Shown here in pieces: positions 51,535-61,998 of a stretch of 64,000 nucleotides of DNA. The stretch is taken from NCBI GenBank assembly GCA_018806985.1, contig JADANN010000245.1, forward strand, positions 62,001 through 126,000. The letters are read 5' to 3'. Both the position numbers and the translations under genes were made by a program. This DNA comes from Angiostrongylus vasorum. Taxonomy: Eukaryota; Nematoda; Chromadorea; Rhabditida; Metastrongylidae. The notes below the pieces were generated by a model. It was not told the DNA's origin, did not search any database, and worked only from the letters and a program-made list of their open reading frames with translations. Within the stretch, counting starts at the first letter, position 1. Every line of letters starts with the position of its first letter.

Positions 51535-52330
51535 CGCTTGTTTAGAACTGAAATGTGTAATGTTTTCTAGCATTAAGTTAGAAGTAACGACAATGCAGTT
51601 TCATGAGTCATCAAGTCTTTCCATTGTCAACCATTAATCACGAATCGGCACTGAATCCAAATCGCATGCCGGCGCTTTGTATTCTGATTGATGTGGTTGC
51701 AGTGATCACATATGGGGCGACAAGCTCATTGTCTTCAGTAGTTGTGTAAATGAGCACTGAAAAACTCTACACGCGACACGTTCTCCTCCAATTTTCACGG
51801 ACTCTTGTCATTCTTCTTTTTTTATCCTGCCACTGTTCTCATTCAGTGGTGCAATAAAAATTCAAAAGAAATGTCGTTAGAGTCATACTCTCCACACTTT
51901 TCAGTTTTGTCGTGTATTAAGTGATTCTGCCTGTGCATCTAATTTTTAAGGTTATTCTTTCTCTTAATCCTTAAAATTTCCGTATTTAAGTGCAATGCAT
52001 AAAATCTGTTGCTAAAACTGAGGAACTAAAGAACCAATGGTGCCATTAAAAAGTAACTATATACAAATTTATTATTACATAAAATTCTACAATATGAAGG
52101 AAATATTAACCTTATAGCGGTGAATGATAGACATTTGCACTGTGCAGTAGTACGTATGGAGATTTTTTTGCGGTTAAATTTCTTTAGCGCTATTGCTATT
52201 CAGATTAAGATCAGGGCCAGCGTGGAAACCTTATTTCCAACTGAATTTATCGCGCGTTATTTGCCATTTATCAACCCGTATATCATTAATCAATATGCAT
52301 TTTATCCACTAATAAGTTAGCACATAGTTG
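51535..52330. other. No clear feature
   Basis: AT-rich region upstream of the foldback element. A 66-codon hydrophobic frame at 52120-52320 has no splice support. Confidence 0.4.
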
Positions 52331-52332
52331 AT

Positions 52333-52610
52333 GGAAAAAAAAACTTTGTTCTGCTAACGTTTCGACACCGCCTTCTTAAGAACTGGATTGATCCGAGTCG
52401 ATAGCAACATCCGTCCTGTATAAAGGGTACCGTTGCGTGAAGTTGACCAGTCGTGCTGTGCTCCTTCTACTGTATTCGACTTGATGCGATCAAGAATACC
52501 CAGATGGATAGAAGGAACAACTGTGAACACTCGACTCGGATCAGTCCTGCTCTGAAGAAGGCGAAGGCGCCGAAACATTAGCAGGATAAAGCTTTTTATC
52601 AACCTTGTGT
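52333..52610. mobile_element. Foldback element with hammerhead-like cores in both arms
   Basis: Left arm (52333-52402) and right arm (52531-52608) are inverted copies: left TTGATCCGAGTCGA, right TCGACTCGGATCAG, and outer parts TCTGCTAACGTTTCGA versus the complement of CGAAACATTAGCAGGA. The right arm read on plus has CTGAAGA, stem GGCG/CGCC, GAAA; the left arm read on minus has a worn version (CTTAAGA). These cores match those at PLE termini in this window. There is no coding capacity. An unpaired centre of about 128 bp also matches the element at 56.9 kb in part. Confidence 0.8.
52552..52582 (+). ncRNA. Hammerhead-like core, right arm of foldback
   Basis: CTGAAGA, then a 4-bp stem GGCG/CGCC with AAGG loop, then GAAACATTAGC. 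All core boxes are intact. Activity is unproven. Confidence 0.5.
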
Positions 52611-52620
52611 TAGCTTATCA

Positions 52621-52737
52621 ATGAGGAAAGTGCGTATTGATGACTATAAATCTGGCGTCTTCTGTGATGATTTCGGGAATGTAAATTGCAGCAACGGAGA
52701 CTTTTACAATTTGATTCTCAAATACTTCATCTACAGG
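52621..52737 (+). CDS. Candidate 5' or internal exon
   Basis: ATG (or acceptor TTGTGTTAG at 52613), then MRKVRIDDYKSGVFCDDFGN, VNCSNGDFYNLILKYFIYR, to a GTATGA donor in phase 0. The opposite strand is open for 65 codons with equally good composition (FENQIVKVSVAAIYIPEIIT), so strand is a real question. It lies just right of the foldback element. Confidence 0.4.
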
Positions 52738-52859
52738 GTATGAAAACATAACGTATCCATTCTGCTCAAGATGTGTAATCTGCCTTAAATGGTGTCCATA
52801 CCTTTTATGCAATGGTCGTTCCTACAGCTTTTGCGATTTTTCTGTTATCTCTGAGCATA

Positions 52860-53123
52860 GAAAATAATTTAAACCAAACTTTCATGGCTACTCTCCTTCA
52901 ACTCTTCATTTGGCACCACATTTTGTTCAGAGCGAATCAATCGAAAACTGTACTTGAACTGAACGAAAAATTGCCTTCTACCCTAACGTTAAGCTTGGAA
53001 ACGAAATGCGGTCCTAAATTGGTTGCGGGTAACACTGAAAAAAAGTGGCCGTTATATGAATATTGTCAACAAAACATGCGATATATGAGAGAATCTCATT
53101 CATTCGTGGAGCGTTTTCTATGA
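52860..53123 (+). CDS. Possible coding in the same gene
   Basis: The frame is open to TGA at 53121: NQTFMATLLQLFIWHHILF, LETKCGPKLVAGNTEKKWPL, YEYCQQNMRYMRESHSFVER. No acceptor agrees in phase with the exon ending at 52737, so exon limits are unknown. The minus strand shows a short alternative after TTTTTTTCAG. Confidence 0.3.
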   Translation, partial: ENNLNQTFMATLLQLFIWHHILFRANQSKTVLELNEKLPSTLTLSLETKCGPKLVAGNTEKKWPLYEYCQQNMRYMRESHSFVERFL

Positions 53124-53454
53124 AAGTTCAAGGGCGATGGCCTTTATCGCACCTCAGAGTTCCCACTTACATTTTTAACTAATCGTCCGAACTCTTTCCA
53201 TTGTCTATTATCCATTGCCACTTCTTCAGTCCATTCAAAAAATATCACGTAGTTTAAAAGAAAACGTTTTCTAGAACTGTTTGCTTCCAACACATAAAAC
53301 CAAAGCGACAGTAGGAGGCGCTTGTTTTGTATTATTTTTGTAACCGTTGCAAGCGACATGGGAAATTTATATCCACGGCACACCTTCTTTGCTTATTATT
53401 CCACTATTTCATGTTTTTCGATGAATCCAGTATGTCTCAGTTTCCCTATAATAG

Positions 53455-53717
53455 GCTCCAACGAAAATTTTCGGCAAATGAATTACATATTTAATCCCAG
53501 TATCAAAAGCTCCCTTGGAGTATCCGACCTGCCACCTGTGGTTGTGTCGAAACCAAAATTTTTGAACTGCATAATATTTGAGTTTTATTTCGAAAAATAT
53601 AAATACACGACATCTTCTTCTGGCTATGGAATATTGATTGATTTTTGTTTTGTCAAGCTTTTTTCTTCGCAATTTCCAATCAAATTTGATATCATTGTTT
53701 GCCTATTACTTGCCGTT
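53455..53717 (+). CDS. Candidate internal exon
   Basis: It follows GTTTCCCTATAATAG and ends at a GTAAGC donor. It reads SNENFRQMNYIFNPSIKSSL, PPVVVSKPKFLNCIIFEFYF, and ends in a hydrophobic run FDIIVCLLLAV. A minus-strand alternative exists (FKNFGFDTTTGGRSDTPREL after ATTATGCAG). Plus is preferred because of length and donor. Confidence 0.35.
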
Positions 53718-54049
53718 GTAAGCTCTTACTCTTCGTGCCACTATTAAGCGTATTTGGAATTCGAAATACTAGAAAATCGAAGAATTACGAAGATTTTTTT
53801 CCTGTGATATCAAATTTGGACGTAACACAGCAAAATGACTCGTGGCATTAACGCACAATTGGCAAGGGAGCCCTTAACGAACTTGCAGTGTAACAGTTAG
53901 AAACGCTTCGTGCTTGAGATGAGACCCTTCAAGATAAAAAGTATTGAAGATGACCTTTTGATAGCTTAAGGAAAAAACCGGACTCCTCAAAGACTTTGAG
54001 CAGGAACTAGACATAGGCATAAGAAGAGTTCTATGAAGCATTTCCTTAG

Positions 54050-54282
54050 GAAAACGCGTATCACGCGAAGAAGCGACAACGGGCTTTTCCTATTCGACAG
54101 ATCGAATTAGCGACAACAGCTTCTCTGGCGAGGTGAATACAACGAAACGTGCTCTTTGGAAATCGACAAAATGTGCAAAACAAACTAGAGGAGATGTAAC
54201 CGGTATTAGTCAATTGGAAAACTGGGCTTCCTGCATGAAAACATTCGTTCCTAAACCAACATACAAATCGTACAAAAGTTAT
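54050..54282 (+). CDS. Penultimate exon of a plus-strand gene
   Basis: It follows GCATTTCCTTAG. It is open and strongly coding: KRVSREEATTGFSYSTDRIS, VNTTKRALWKSTKCAKQTRG, LENWASCMKTFVPKPTYKSY, to a GTGAGC donor in phase 0. If the donor is skipped the frame runs to 54414. Ser/Thr/Lys-rich; family unknown. Confidence 0.55.
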
Positions 54283-54730
54283 GTGAGCGATAATAAGAAG
54301 CTTGCCATGTACCATCGCATCGCGACTCCCAGCCTCCCAGAGTTACTTTTTTCAAGCATTTCTACTTCGAAAACTATTTTTTGGGAAAATCTTTCACAAC
54401 AGAGCTGTTACTGAAAAATCCTTTAGAATTGCAGGCTATAGTGGTCTCATATATTAAATGTTTGTTGATTCTAATGTTTCTCATTTCGGTAAATAAAATT
54501 CGCATGACCGAAGATGTCAAAGCTTCAAGGTTCGAAATTTGTAATACAAATTATTTCCAAAACAACTAGCAGGTACACGTCTTTGGAAATAACTATCAAA
54601 TAACTACCATACTTTTGAAGGCTGTACCTTCAACTGTCAATCGAAATGATTGCAAAACTCCAATAATTTTCGTCTTTATCAAGGGCGTTTTTATTTAAAA
54701 AATGCAGCACTGAGGATGTGTCTGTCACAG

Positions 54731-54877
54731 CGCGAGAAAACTAAAGGTAGAAATCGCTTCGAAACATATTACGGTCCAACTTTACATGTCGTCGCCACAG
54801 CCATCCTAAACCAGCGTGAGTCGGAGGGCAGTTTACCATCCGAAACAACAACGTCTGTAATTAGTAGGTTCGTTTAA
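54731..54877 (+). CDS. Last exon of the same gene
   Basis: It follows GATGTGTCTGTCACAG in phase 0. It reads REKTKGRNRFETYYGPTLHV, then VATAILNQRESEGSLPSETT, ending SVISRFV with TAA. Confidence 0.55.
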   Translation, partial: REKTKGRNRFETYYGPTLHVVATAILNQRESEGSLPSETTTSVISRFV

Positions 54878-54879
54878 AT

Positions 54880-55810
54880 ACGGATGCGTCTCCTGGCATA
54901 TGTTTGACCATAGTTTTGCATCGTAAAAGAGATGTCTCAATGTTTTAACAAAGCATCGTCACTCAGATATTTATGGAAAGTATTGTTCCACGTCATTAAC
55001 GTATATGCGACCACATAAGCAATAAACGGCTCATAAACGACTAGAAATTAATTCGCCTTCGAACTTTAACCGACGCATCTGCATCCTCATAGTGGGTCTT
55101 AACTGTCGTAACAAAAACCATTGAAATCCACTGGCTTCATCGCGCAAACCTGGAACTTTTTTTTAGTCTACAGTAATAAATATATTGGTTTCCGGAGCCG
55201 AAAATTGCTAAGTTTTCGGGTTTTTTTTCTCGTCTACCCTTATAATCTCAAGCAGTGAAAAGATTCAACAGAGAGGATTCCTTCTACCAGGAAACTACGA
55301 AATCCCGGAGGTGCCATCAGCACGGGTGATTGTAGCACTTCTTTAAAACATGTTTAAAATAACTCAAAAGACCAACTTTCTCTAAACCTCGGCATAGACA
55401 GTTGATATATTTATTCGTATGACCTTATAAATTGATGTTCTTGAGCTGATGCGAGGTTGGTATGGGTATTCGTTGTCGTTATCGTTGATGTTGCTGGTCG
55501 ATGGCTGACGTTTGGGTGATTCCACCTTCCTCAGAACAGTGCTGTTACGAATGAGTCCCAGCTCAAGAACATCAGTTTAAAAGATCTTATAAATAAGCAT
55601 ATCAACTATCTTCCAATCCACCAGTTATGGAATTTTCACTTGGAAACATCTTTAAAATGAAGGCGGTATTTTAGGAAGAGTTATTCCCTACTTAGAAAGC
55701 GTACGAGAAGGCTAAGGGGGCTTTTGTACAGAATTATTAAGTTAGCAACTGTTCAAGCACTTGAGTATATCAGAATCCATCCCTATTCGTCGAAAAAATG
55801 CTTTGAATGA
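54880..55810. other. No clear feature
   Basis: Intergenic; no repeat or exon was recognised. Confidence 0.4.
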
Positions 55811-55812
55811 CC

Positions 55813-56011
55813 CTAAACAGCCAAGATACTTCCTGTTAAAACGATGTCCCCATTATGCAATTTTGTAACAAATAATGAGATTTGTAGATATAAAGAACCA
55901 TCACTTTCCCTTAGTATTTTCCTGATATTATAATTGCTTTCTTCTCCACTAGTCTTGTAAGCATTTCCAGAGTACATTGATTTTTTATTATTAACGTAAT
56001 TGGCTGCACAC
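55813..56011 (-). CDS. Terminal exon of a minus-strand gene
   Basis: On the minus strand it follows TTCTATTCATATGTAG. It reads CAANYVNNKKSMYSGNAYKT, SGEESNYNIRKILRESDGSL, FVTKLHNGDIVLTGSILAV to TAG. Its codon use is convincing. Upstream exons would lie beyond the F4 copy at 56.1 kb, which would then sit in an intron. Confidence 0.5.
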
Positions 56012-56092
56012 CTACATATGAATAGAAGAAAAAAATTGCTAAATTTCTCATAACACATGTATACCTGTATGAATTTATACGTATATACACGC

Positions 56093-56482
56093 GTTCCGTC
56101 CAATGGTCTACCGCCTCATCGTAGCTGGGACGTGTTCCTGGGTGTAGGACTGCGATGTACAGAGAGGGAATCCATCCACCTGGCAGGGTCTCCCAAGCTG
56201 AAAAGGAGTCCAGCGTTTCCATCAGGAAGCCAAAGCTAAGAATAAAACAATATCAGCATCGATCACGTCCTGGTATCAAACCAGTCTCGTTGTGGTAAAT
56301 CTTCCTCTGATCCACAGGGGCTGCAACTGCCTGTGGTGGTGACAACCTGGGCCAAACATGGCCGGGATCACCTCGAGATTCCAGGGAACACAGTGGTTAA
56401 CCAACAAATCTCCGAAAAAATGGAGATTATGCTGCGGCCCGCTCAACTAGTGAGCAGGAGCTGTCTAAGTATCCAAGTAAGT
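56093..56482 (+). repeat. F4 repeat, copy 3
   Basis: Aligns with the other F4 copies (ACGTGTTCCTGGGTGTAGGA, CAGCGTTTCCATCAGGAAGC). It ends with CTAAGTATCCAAGTAAGTAT, matching the 3' end of RTE-B on the minus strand at 62.63 kb (CCAAGTATCCAAGTAAGTAT). Confidence 0.9.
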
Positions 56483-56904
56483 ATACATGCCTTATTTGAT
56501 TACTGCGACAAAGTCGTTAAGTAAATAAAAAAGTGTATTCTTAGTACTTGTCAGTTATGATCCTGTGAGCGTGATGGTAAGTATAAAAAGGAATAACCGT
56601 GTCCTACGTTTCTCCAGAATTTTTTTCCATTTAACTAAAATTTTCATCAAACTAATTCATGAAAGCAAATGAAATAAGTTTTAGTTCTAGAAAACGTTGT
56701 TAACCACTTGTTACACAAGCAATCTTGCGGAAAAACTGTTAACCACCCATATCCTTAAGCAGAAATTCCCTATTTATTTGTTTTTGCTCTTACCAGTTGT
56801 CATAAACGTTTATCGTATTTTAAATGATTTGTTATAAAATGTAGCAGCATATTAAACAACATATGTGCTTTCACTGGGTAAGCTAACACTCACACTCAGT
56901 TGAG

Positions 56905-57100
56905 ACAGAAGGCTTTATCTCGCTAACATTTCGACGTCTTCGCCTCCTTCAAAGCCGGTAGTCCGAGTCGATTGTCCTCGGTTGATCCTTTTCCCGACTT
57001 TCATGATCGCAATCGTACTGAGTCAAAACTTCCTCGGTGGAGCACTGTAGTAGTGAATTAACCTCGTTCGGCTGTGCTGTTGTGTAATGGATGGTTGTTG
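56905..57100 (-). mobile_element. One-armed relative of the hammerhead foldback
   Basis: The left arm GCTTTATCTCGCTAACATTT, CGACGTCTTCGCCTCCTTC and GTCCGAGTCGATT corresponds to the arm at 52.3 kb. Parts of the centre also match (GTGAATTAACC...GGCTGTGCT versus GTGAAGTTGACC...GTGCTGTGCT). The second arm is not present. Confidence 0.65.
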
Positions 57101-57160
57101 TTGATTGTGAGTGTTCGTTAATAATCGTTTGTTCTTCATCGGATAATTCGTCTTGGACAG

Positions 57161-57225
57161 CTACATTAAGGGTTATTCAAGATGAATTACGCAAATTCTT
57201 TACGAAATCCAACGAACTGATGTGA
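57161..57225 (+). CDS. Small terminal exon
   Basis: It follows ATTCGTCTTGGACAG. It reads TLRVIQDELRKFFTKSNELM to TGA. Short but clearly protein-like. It could belong to the preceding element or to a host gene. Confidence 0.35.
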
Positions 57226-57229
57226 ATGC

Positions 57230-58165
57230 ACTTTTAGACGACAATATTGGAGTTGGCTACTACTTGACATGACATGATATCTCGTAAAATGAAAAACGGT
57301 TTGATCGTCACCACTTGCGAATGTCCAGATATCCACATATCCGTTATTCTGCTACTTTTCCTTGCTAAGTACACTGGAGTAATCAGCTTTAAAAAACACG
57401 ATAACATCTTAACTTATGCTTCTTAATATTTCATCCATTTCGAGAAAATTCCACAGAATCCATTTGACGCCGTTAAGTATGGTAACTAACTCTTGGGCTT
57501 TGTTTTTTCCGTTCTCAATTTGGCAATGAAAATTCTCATGATTGCATCTATCATTTGTTGCCCTTTCTTTCTAGAAGGCAGTTTTTTCTACGTCACCATT
57601 CCATTGTTCCATGAGCATAAATTTGCAATTTTAAGTTAGGAATTGAAAGTTTTAGGAATCTATGGAGCCTGCTGAATAGTTGAGAGCAACCATAGAAATA
57701 GTGACTAAGTTTGCTTTTTTTTCTTTGAGCTAAAAAAAACTATCGAGAACATAATATAATAGAAAGGCGACGATTTTTGTAATAACAGTGGCGAATTCTG
57801 CCGATGGTCGTCTTCTTTTTTTCTTTTTTCTGCCGTCGGGCACTTTTTCAGTAGCCCTTTGTTTTCGCTTCGCAGCGCTTTCCTGATTTCCCTGACAAAT
57901 TCAATTGGGCTAAGATAATTAGTATTTCCTGAAATATATAATTATCCGAAATCTTTATTAGTGGTGTCAGGATAGAAATGCCTAACCATCGTGGCTGAAA
58001 CCAGGACTTATTTTATGGCTATTTTCGATATATAGTTTCGCAGTAATTTGTGATTCTTGTATAAACTCCCGGCAATATTGTGAAAATTATATGATATGTC
58101 GTTATATGTCCGATTATCTCGCAAATTTTAAACAAGTGAGATAAAAAAATTCTTCCCGCGTTTCA
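57230..58165. other. Mostly featureless
   Basis: A short possible exon at 57575-57634 (after CCCTTTCTTTCTAG; KAVFSTSPFHCSMSINLQF) is the only coding hint. Confidence 0.3.
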
Positions 58166-58168
58166 TCA

Positions 58169-58402
58169 TTAATGTTGTTTTATCTCTTTAGCGGTGATCT
58201 CGGCACCTTCTCTCCTCACGAGTACCCATTGGTCTCTCTGTTGGCGGTAGTCATCTAGGTTTTTTATCTGTTTTTGTACATGACGGTATCTCTGCGTCAA
58301 AAAGTCATTTTCACGCGTGAATACAACTGTTTGACGCAAAACTCCAAGCATTTCAGCTCTTACTGCAACTGATGGTTCCTCGTATCCTATTAGGGAACCA
58401 TT
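58169..58402 (-). CDS. Minus-strand coding exon, coiled-coil-like
   Basis: Open for 77 codons to TAA: NGSLIGYEEPSVAVRAEMLG, VLRQTVVFTRENDFLTQRYR, HVQKQIKNLDDYRQQRDQWV, then LVRREGAEITAKEIKQH. The charged heptad-like pattern suggests an alpha-helical segment. It may begin after AGAACAGTAG at 58403. It lies 3' of an RTE-B relic on the same strand, but none of its sequence resembles the LINE. A probable host gene end; family unknown. Confidence 0.5.
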   Translation of the reverse strand, partial: NGSLIGYEEPSVAVRAEMLGVLRQTVVFTRENDFLTQRYRHVQKQIKNLDDYRQQRDQWVLVRREGAEITAKEIKQH

Positions 58403-58534
58403 CTACTGTTCTTTCTGTTTATCTATTGTTAACTCATTAAACCTTATGATCGTCATAATCGTAACCATCTCGGTTTGGCTTTCTGCGTGTACTCCGTGAA
58501 ACTCGGAGAAAACACGGTATTCCGAAATGAGAAA

Positions 58535-60050
58535 TGAGGAAAGCCGTGGTCGTAGTGTGTACCGGTTATATTTCGGAAGACATCACTCGAGTGCTTTTTT
58601 AGTAGCGCATGTAATTCTTAGTGTAATTGAAGTGTCAATTTCAAACTCAATTTGATAGACGGAAGGCTAAGACTCTCGAGAAAAAAGTTAAGCGCGGATG
58701 TTTGGAACTGCGCCTCTTCGTGAAGCCAAAGTGCATTATGCTGTTCTGCATAACTTCTCTTTTATGTTACTTCCAGTTCATTGAACGTTCTAAATACATG
58801 TATGATGTAGACTATGTAATCAGAGAACCATCCAGGTGGATTCGTCTTCCTGAGTACCACTAGTGTTTCACAAGCTGGGTTTGTTCCAATTTAAATTTTG
58901 CATTGATTTACACGAAGTCGTATCCTTTTCCTACTTTGTTCGGCTTCTCTATCATCATCTCTATCTTACTGCGCTTTCGAAAAATGATAGTAGTCGTTGA
59001 CAAGGCGAAAATTTGATAGGAATTTTCCATTAATGCTCTTGACTTTTCATTTCATTTGAGCAATTTCATTATCAACCGCAGTACGACGGTAACAACTTTG
59101 GCAAAGTGAAGTCGTCCCACTTGAACACCCTTTCTTTAGATATCATTGGCACTCTGACGTTCCCTTTAACCTTTCCGGAGATCTTGTCAGCACTCAGAAA
59201 ATTCCAGAATAAAAAGCCGGCTTTATTGCCTGCAGAGTTCTATGAATGTAACCACACTTGGGTATACGCAGCGCAGTGGTTGGAGATGCTCCTAAGTATA
59301 TTCATTATTCCATCTAATGCACTAAGTTAACCAAAAAATACCAGCACTTTCGGCTGCCAAATAGGCACTAAATTTATCTGGAAATCAAGGAACACCTATT
59401 TGTTATACCAGCGGACCCCTTGGAAGTCAACACACACCAAGTATGCATTCACCTTAACGATGCATAATAGAGTCCAGTGAATGCCGCACCCCCTTGCAAA
59501 TAGATTAATGGCAAACACTTAATCCTTTACATTTTTTTGACCACAGTTAATGTGTGGTCCTCCTAGCAAACTTGGTTGGCTCTCAAGGTTCCAGATATGC
59601 GTGATAGTACAACCTTTATGACGATCTTTGAATTCCAAATTCAGGAACTCAGCTGTCATGTTGTCTAGTCCTGAATGTGCGCCCTCGCTTACCTTTCGAT
59701 CATATCTCCAACCAAGAGAAGAATCTGGGGTAATTTTCTCTACTGGGATTTCGGTATCTTATACAGAAGAATGGAACGATTACCAATGAAGTACATTTTC
59801 GCTATTTTCAATAGCATTCATGTGAGAGCTTAATACTTGGAAGTATGCTTAGCCTCAATTTCTTTCCCTTCTCTAGCAATTGCCGTGGCGCCGAAGATGC
59901 GTGCCGATCTCATTGGCTAGGAAACTGTTTGGCAAAGTTTTAGAGTTCTTCGATAAGCAACTCATAGTCTTCGATGGAATCCTTGTCAATCTGCCATTTA
60001 TGTATATAAGTGATTCATTGAAAATATTTACGTCATACTGTAAGTGTCTT
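58535..60050 (-). mobile_element. RTE-B LINE relic with SINE1 inserted
   Basis: Read right to left it follows the RTE-B order. IEDYELLIEEL and DRHASSAPRQLLEKGKK at 60.0-59.85 kb correspond to the linker after the endonuclease. SGLDNMTAEFLNLE at about 59.65 kb is the GPD..-type motif before RT. 58980-59100 matches the FADD region at 63.42-63.56 kb (GGCGAAAATTTGATAGGAAT versus AACGAAGGTTTGATAGGAAT), and 58550-58650 matches 63.05-63.11 kb. It is full of stops. A SINE1 copy interrupts it at 59262-59545. Confidence 0.75.
59262..59545 (+). repeat. SINE1 (tRNA-like), nested in RTE-B relic
   Basis: GCAGCGCAGTGGTTGGAGAT at the 5' end and AAGTATGCATTCACCTTAAC in the body, ending AATCCTTTACATTTTTTTGA. 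Confidence 0.8.
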
Positions 60051-60229
60051 CGTTATCCTATGTAGATGACAGAAGTTCTTTTCTGGCTTGTGGCTTAACC
60101 CGACCTTGAAATAGATGCTGCAAGATCAGATTCAATTCACAAATACCACTATGCTGTCACAGTGACATGTTTCCGAGTACGTGATTGATTTCTATATGAG
60201 TCGTGTAACCACCCATTTTCTGTGTCCAG

Positions 60230-60467
60230 CGTGGATTATTCTCCATATTCATGAAAAAAAGCATGCTGTAGACGAAGGTATGGCAAAACAGTTTCTATCT
60301 TCAATTCGTTCTGGTTTTCCAAACATCTTGATACTGTACTTATTTTCACCGACCTTTCTTAATCCAACTTTGAATACGACACTCCAACCACGAATTTTCA
60401 AAAAATTTCGGTATGGACTACTATCCCAAGAATGCATTTATTTCATTTCCATCGACGGCATGGCTCG
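60230..60467 (+). CDS. Plus-strand membrane-protein gene, penultimate exon
   Basis: It follows CCATTTTCTGTGTCCAG and ends at a GTGAGC donor (60468), leaving two bases. It reads WIILHIHEKKHAVDEGMAKQ, FLSSIRSGFPNILILYLFSP, QECIYFISIDGMA. The last two bases plus the G of the next exon make Arg. An opposite-strand frame is open here (60249-60437), but it lacks splice sites. Confidence 0.55.
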
Positions 60468-60786
60468 GTGAGCACCAGCTGGTAATACTCATCTTCTTTC
60501 AAGACGGAAGTTGGGAAAGGAGAATAGCTTAGCAAAATGATACGACTCGACACGATGGGTAACGGTTAGGCGAAAGACGGTGTTCTAATCCACCGTAATC
60601 CATGATTGAATCATTTCTCCGAAAATTACAAGAGGTTCCATGTTTACCACATTCGTGACAACGTGACCTCTATGGGTGCCGTACATAGTGCGACATTAGG
60701 TATGAATTCTATAGAGGCCTTCTTTCTGATGATTTGTTTTGCCTCAAAGAACTGTTTTCCCTAGGTCCATTGTAATCCTTCGTTAG

Positions 60787-60988
60787 GTTGTGTAACCCAG
60801 ATGTTCTGACCGGCCTCGGCGAGAAAAAGCTCTGTTCTGCACTCAGAACTATGAAAGAAACACCCTCTCGAAAGACTTCTTGGGCCGACTATTTGGCTAA
60901 CAATTTACTGTTTTTTGTAATTCTAGCTGTTATAATTCATCAGAGTAATCGGATTGATTGTGTGGGCAAAGAGAACTCAGAAGTATAA
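60787..60988 (+). CDS. Plus-strand membrane-protein gene, last exon
   Basis: It follows TAATCCTTCGTTAG. It reads LCNPDVLTGLGEKKLCSALR, ETPSRKTSWADYLANNLLFF, then a membrane span VILAVIIHQ and a short tail CVGKENSEV to TAA. It joins in phase to 60230-60467 across a 319-bp intron. The protein has a C-terminal span, as in a type I or tail-anchored protein. Family not recognised. Confidence 0.6.
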
Positions 60989-61204
60989 CAGTATAAATTG
61001 TAAACTACTGCCAAAAAGATCATTTGCTCGTATTATGGAGCACAGTAAAACGCAGTAAACGATAGCTTGCAGCAAATCGCAAAGCTGACTTTCTATTAAA
61101 TTCAGTATTAAAGTAAAATGGAATTTATGGAATCTGCGTATCGAGATCGTTTTCTGCTTGGGTTATGAAAGCGTTTGATTGAGTAGGTTACACATCAGTT
61201 TGAA

Positions 61205-61265
61205 TTTTCCAGGGTCTGAAGAAGGCGAAACCACCAAAATGTCAGCTATTGTGAATAAATATTGT
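61205..61265 (+). mobile_element. PLE terminus relic with hammerhead-like remains
   Basis: CAGGGTCTGAAGAAGGCGAA and ATGTCAGCTATTGTGAATAA match the 3' end of the PLE at 46.02 kb; the GAAA box is degraded to CAAAA. Only the terminus is present. Confidence 0.6.
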
Positions 61266-61321
61266 AATAGCAAGCTTAAGTTTTCTCTTCAAAAAAAAGA
61301 AAAAATTCTTTTACTGTGTAA

Positions 61322-61570
61322 AAGGCCCGTATTGCTCAGCAACTAGAAGTGTCTTGGAATTAACATGAGTTCGATCACACAACCCAGGCCGACCAAGCTT
61401 TTCATCACTCCGAGGTAAACAAATTGGTTCAGACTTGTCTGGGAGGATAGGAGTACCCACTCATTATAAGGGTAGACAAGCGGGAGTCATTATATAGTCC
61501 ACACGTGCATTCAATAACCTCTAATCATGTTTGGTGAAGTCGAATGCATGACGCATCCCTCAGCCTTTGA
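61322..61570 (+). repeat. SINE1 (tRNA-like), diverged plus copy
   Basis: CTTGTCTGGGAGGATAGGAG, GCATTCAATAACCTCTAATC and GTCGAATGCATGACGCATCC identify SINE1. The 5' tRNA-like part is worn (TATTGCTCAGCAACTAGAAG). Confidence 0.75.
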
Positions 61571-61571
61571 T

Positions 61572-61860
61572 ATGTGGACCCGTCATCACATCTATTATGC
61601 TAATCCTAGCAATTCCTATTTACGGTTCGCTGTCCTCGAACTGATCGTCCACAAAAGTCCTCGAATTTTTCGCGTGTTGTTTCGGTTGCTGTTTGAGCAT
61701 TTCGTCTTCTTAATGAGTGCCTAGAGTGCTGTGGTCGAGTTGGTCCTCCTTGCAGTCGTCGCGATAGTCGAGCTAGGACGTTTCCAGGTGGATTGCGCGA
61801 CAGCATTAGGGAAGGGCTCTAAGCAGTGCCTCGAGCTTCCTGAATAACTATATCACTAAC
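61572..61860 (+). repeat. F3 repeat, copy 5
   Basis: GTTTCGGTTGCTGTTTGAGC, GTCGAGTTGGTCCTCCTTGC and GACGTTTCCAGGTGGATT match the F3 order seen in copy 1. It lies directly after SINE1. Confidence 0.6.
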
Positions 61861-61998
61861 CTCGGCGCTATTCTACGCCTCCTAATTACTAAATTAATAG
61901 CGTATGTATCACTCGCACTCAAAGAGCGACGAAGTTCTCCTTGGAAATGATTTCAAGTTATCGATACCTCAAATCTTCTGCTGCTCAAATTATTATAG

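Noticed and set aside
53144..53672. Minus-strand frames opposite the 53.5 kb exon
   Set aside because: Some peptides look good (EWTEEVAMDNRQWKEFGRLV before GTAAGT), but the pieces do not join in phase and the plus-strand exons are longer and collinear. Kept as an alternative only.
59106..59330. 74-codon plus ORF
   Set aside because: It spans the junction between the RTE-B relic and the SINE1 insertion, so it cannot be one gene.
59877..60042. Plus-strand exon-like frame with a fine acceptor (CCCTTCTCTAG) and a GTAAGT donor
   Set aside because: The minus strand here reads as the RTE-B linker (IEDYELLIEEL, RQLLEKGKK) in the right order with the RT relic further left, so the plus frame is an antisense artefact.
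60249..60437. 62-codon minus-strand ORF with good composition
   Set aside because: The plus strand has phase-matched splice sites joining 60467 to 60787; the minus frame has none.
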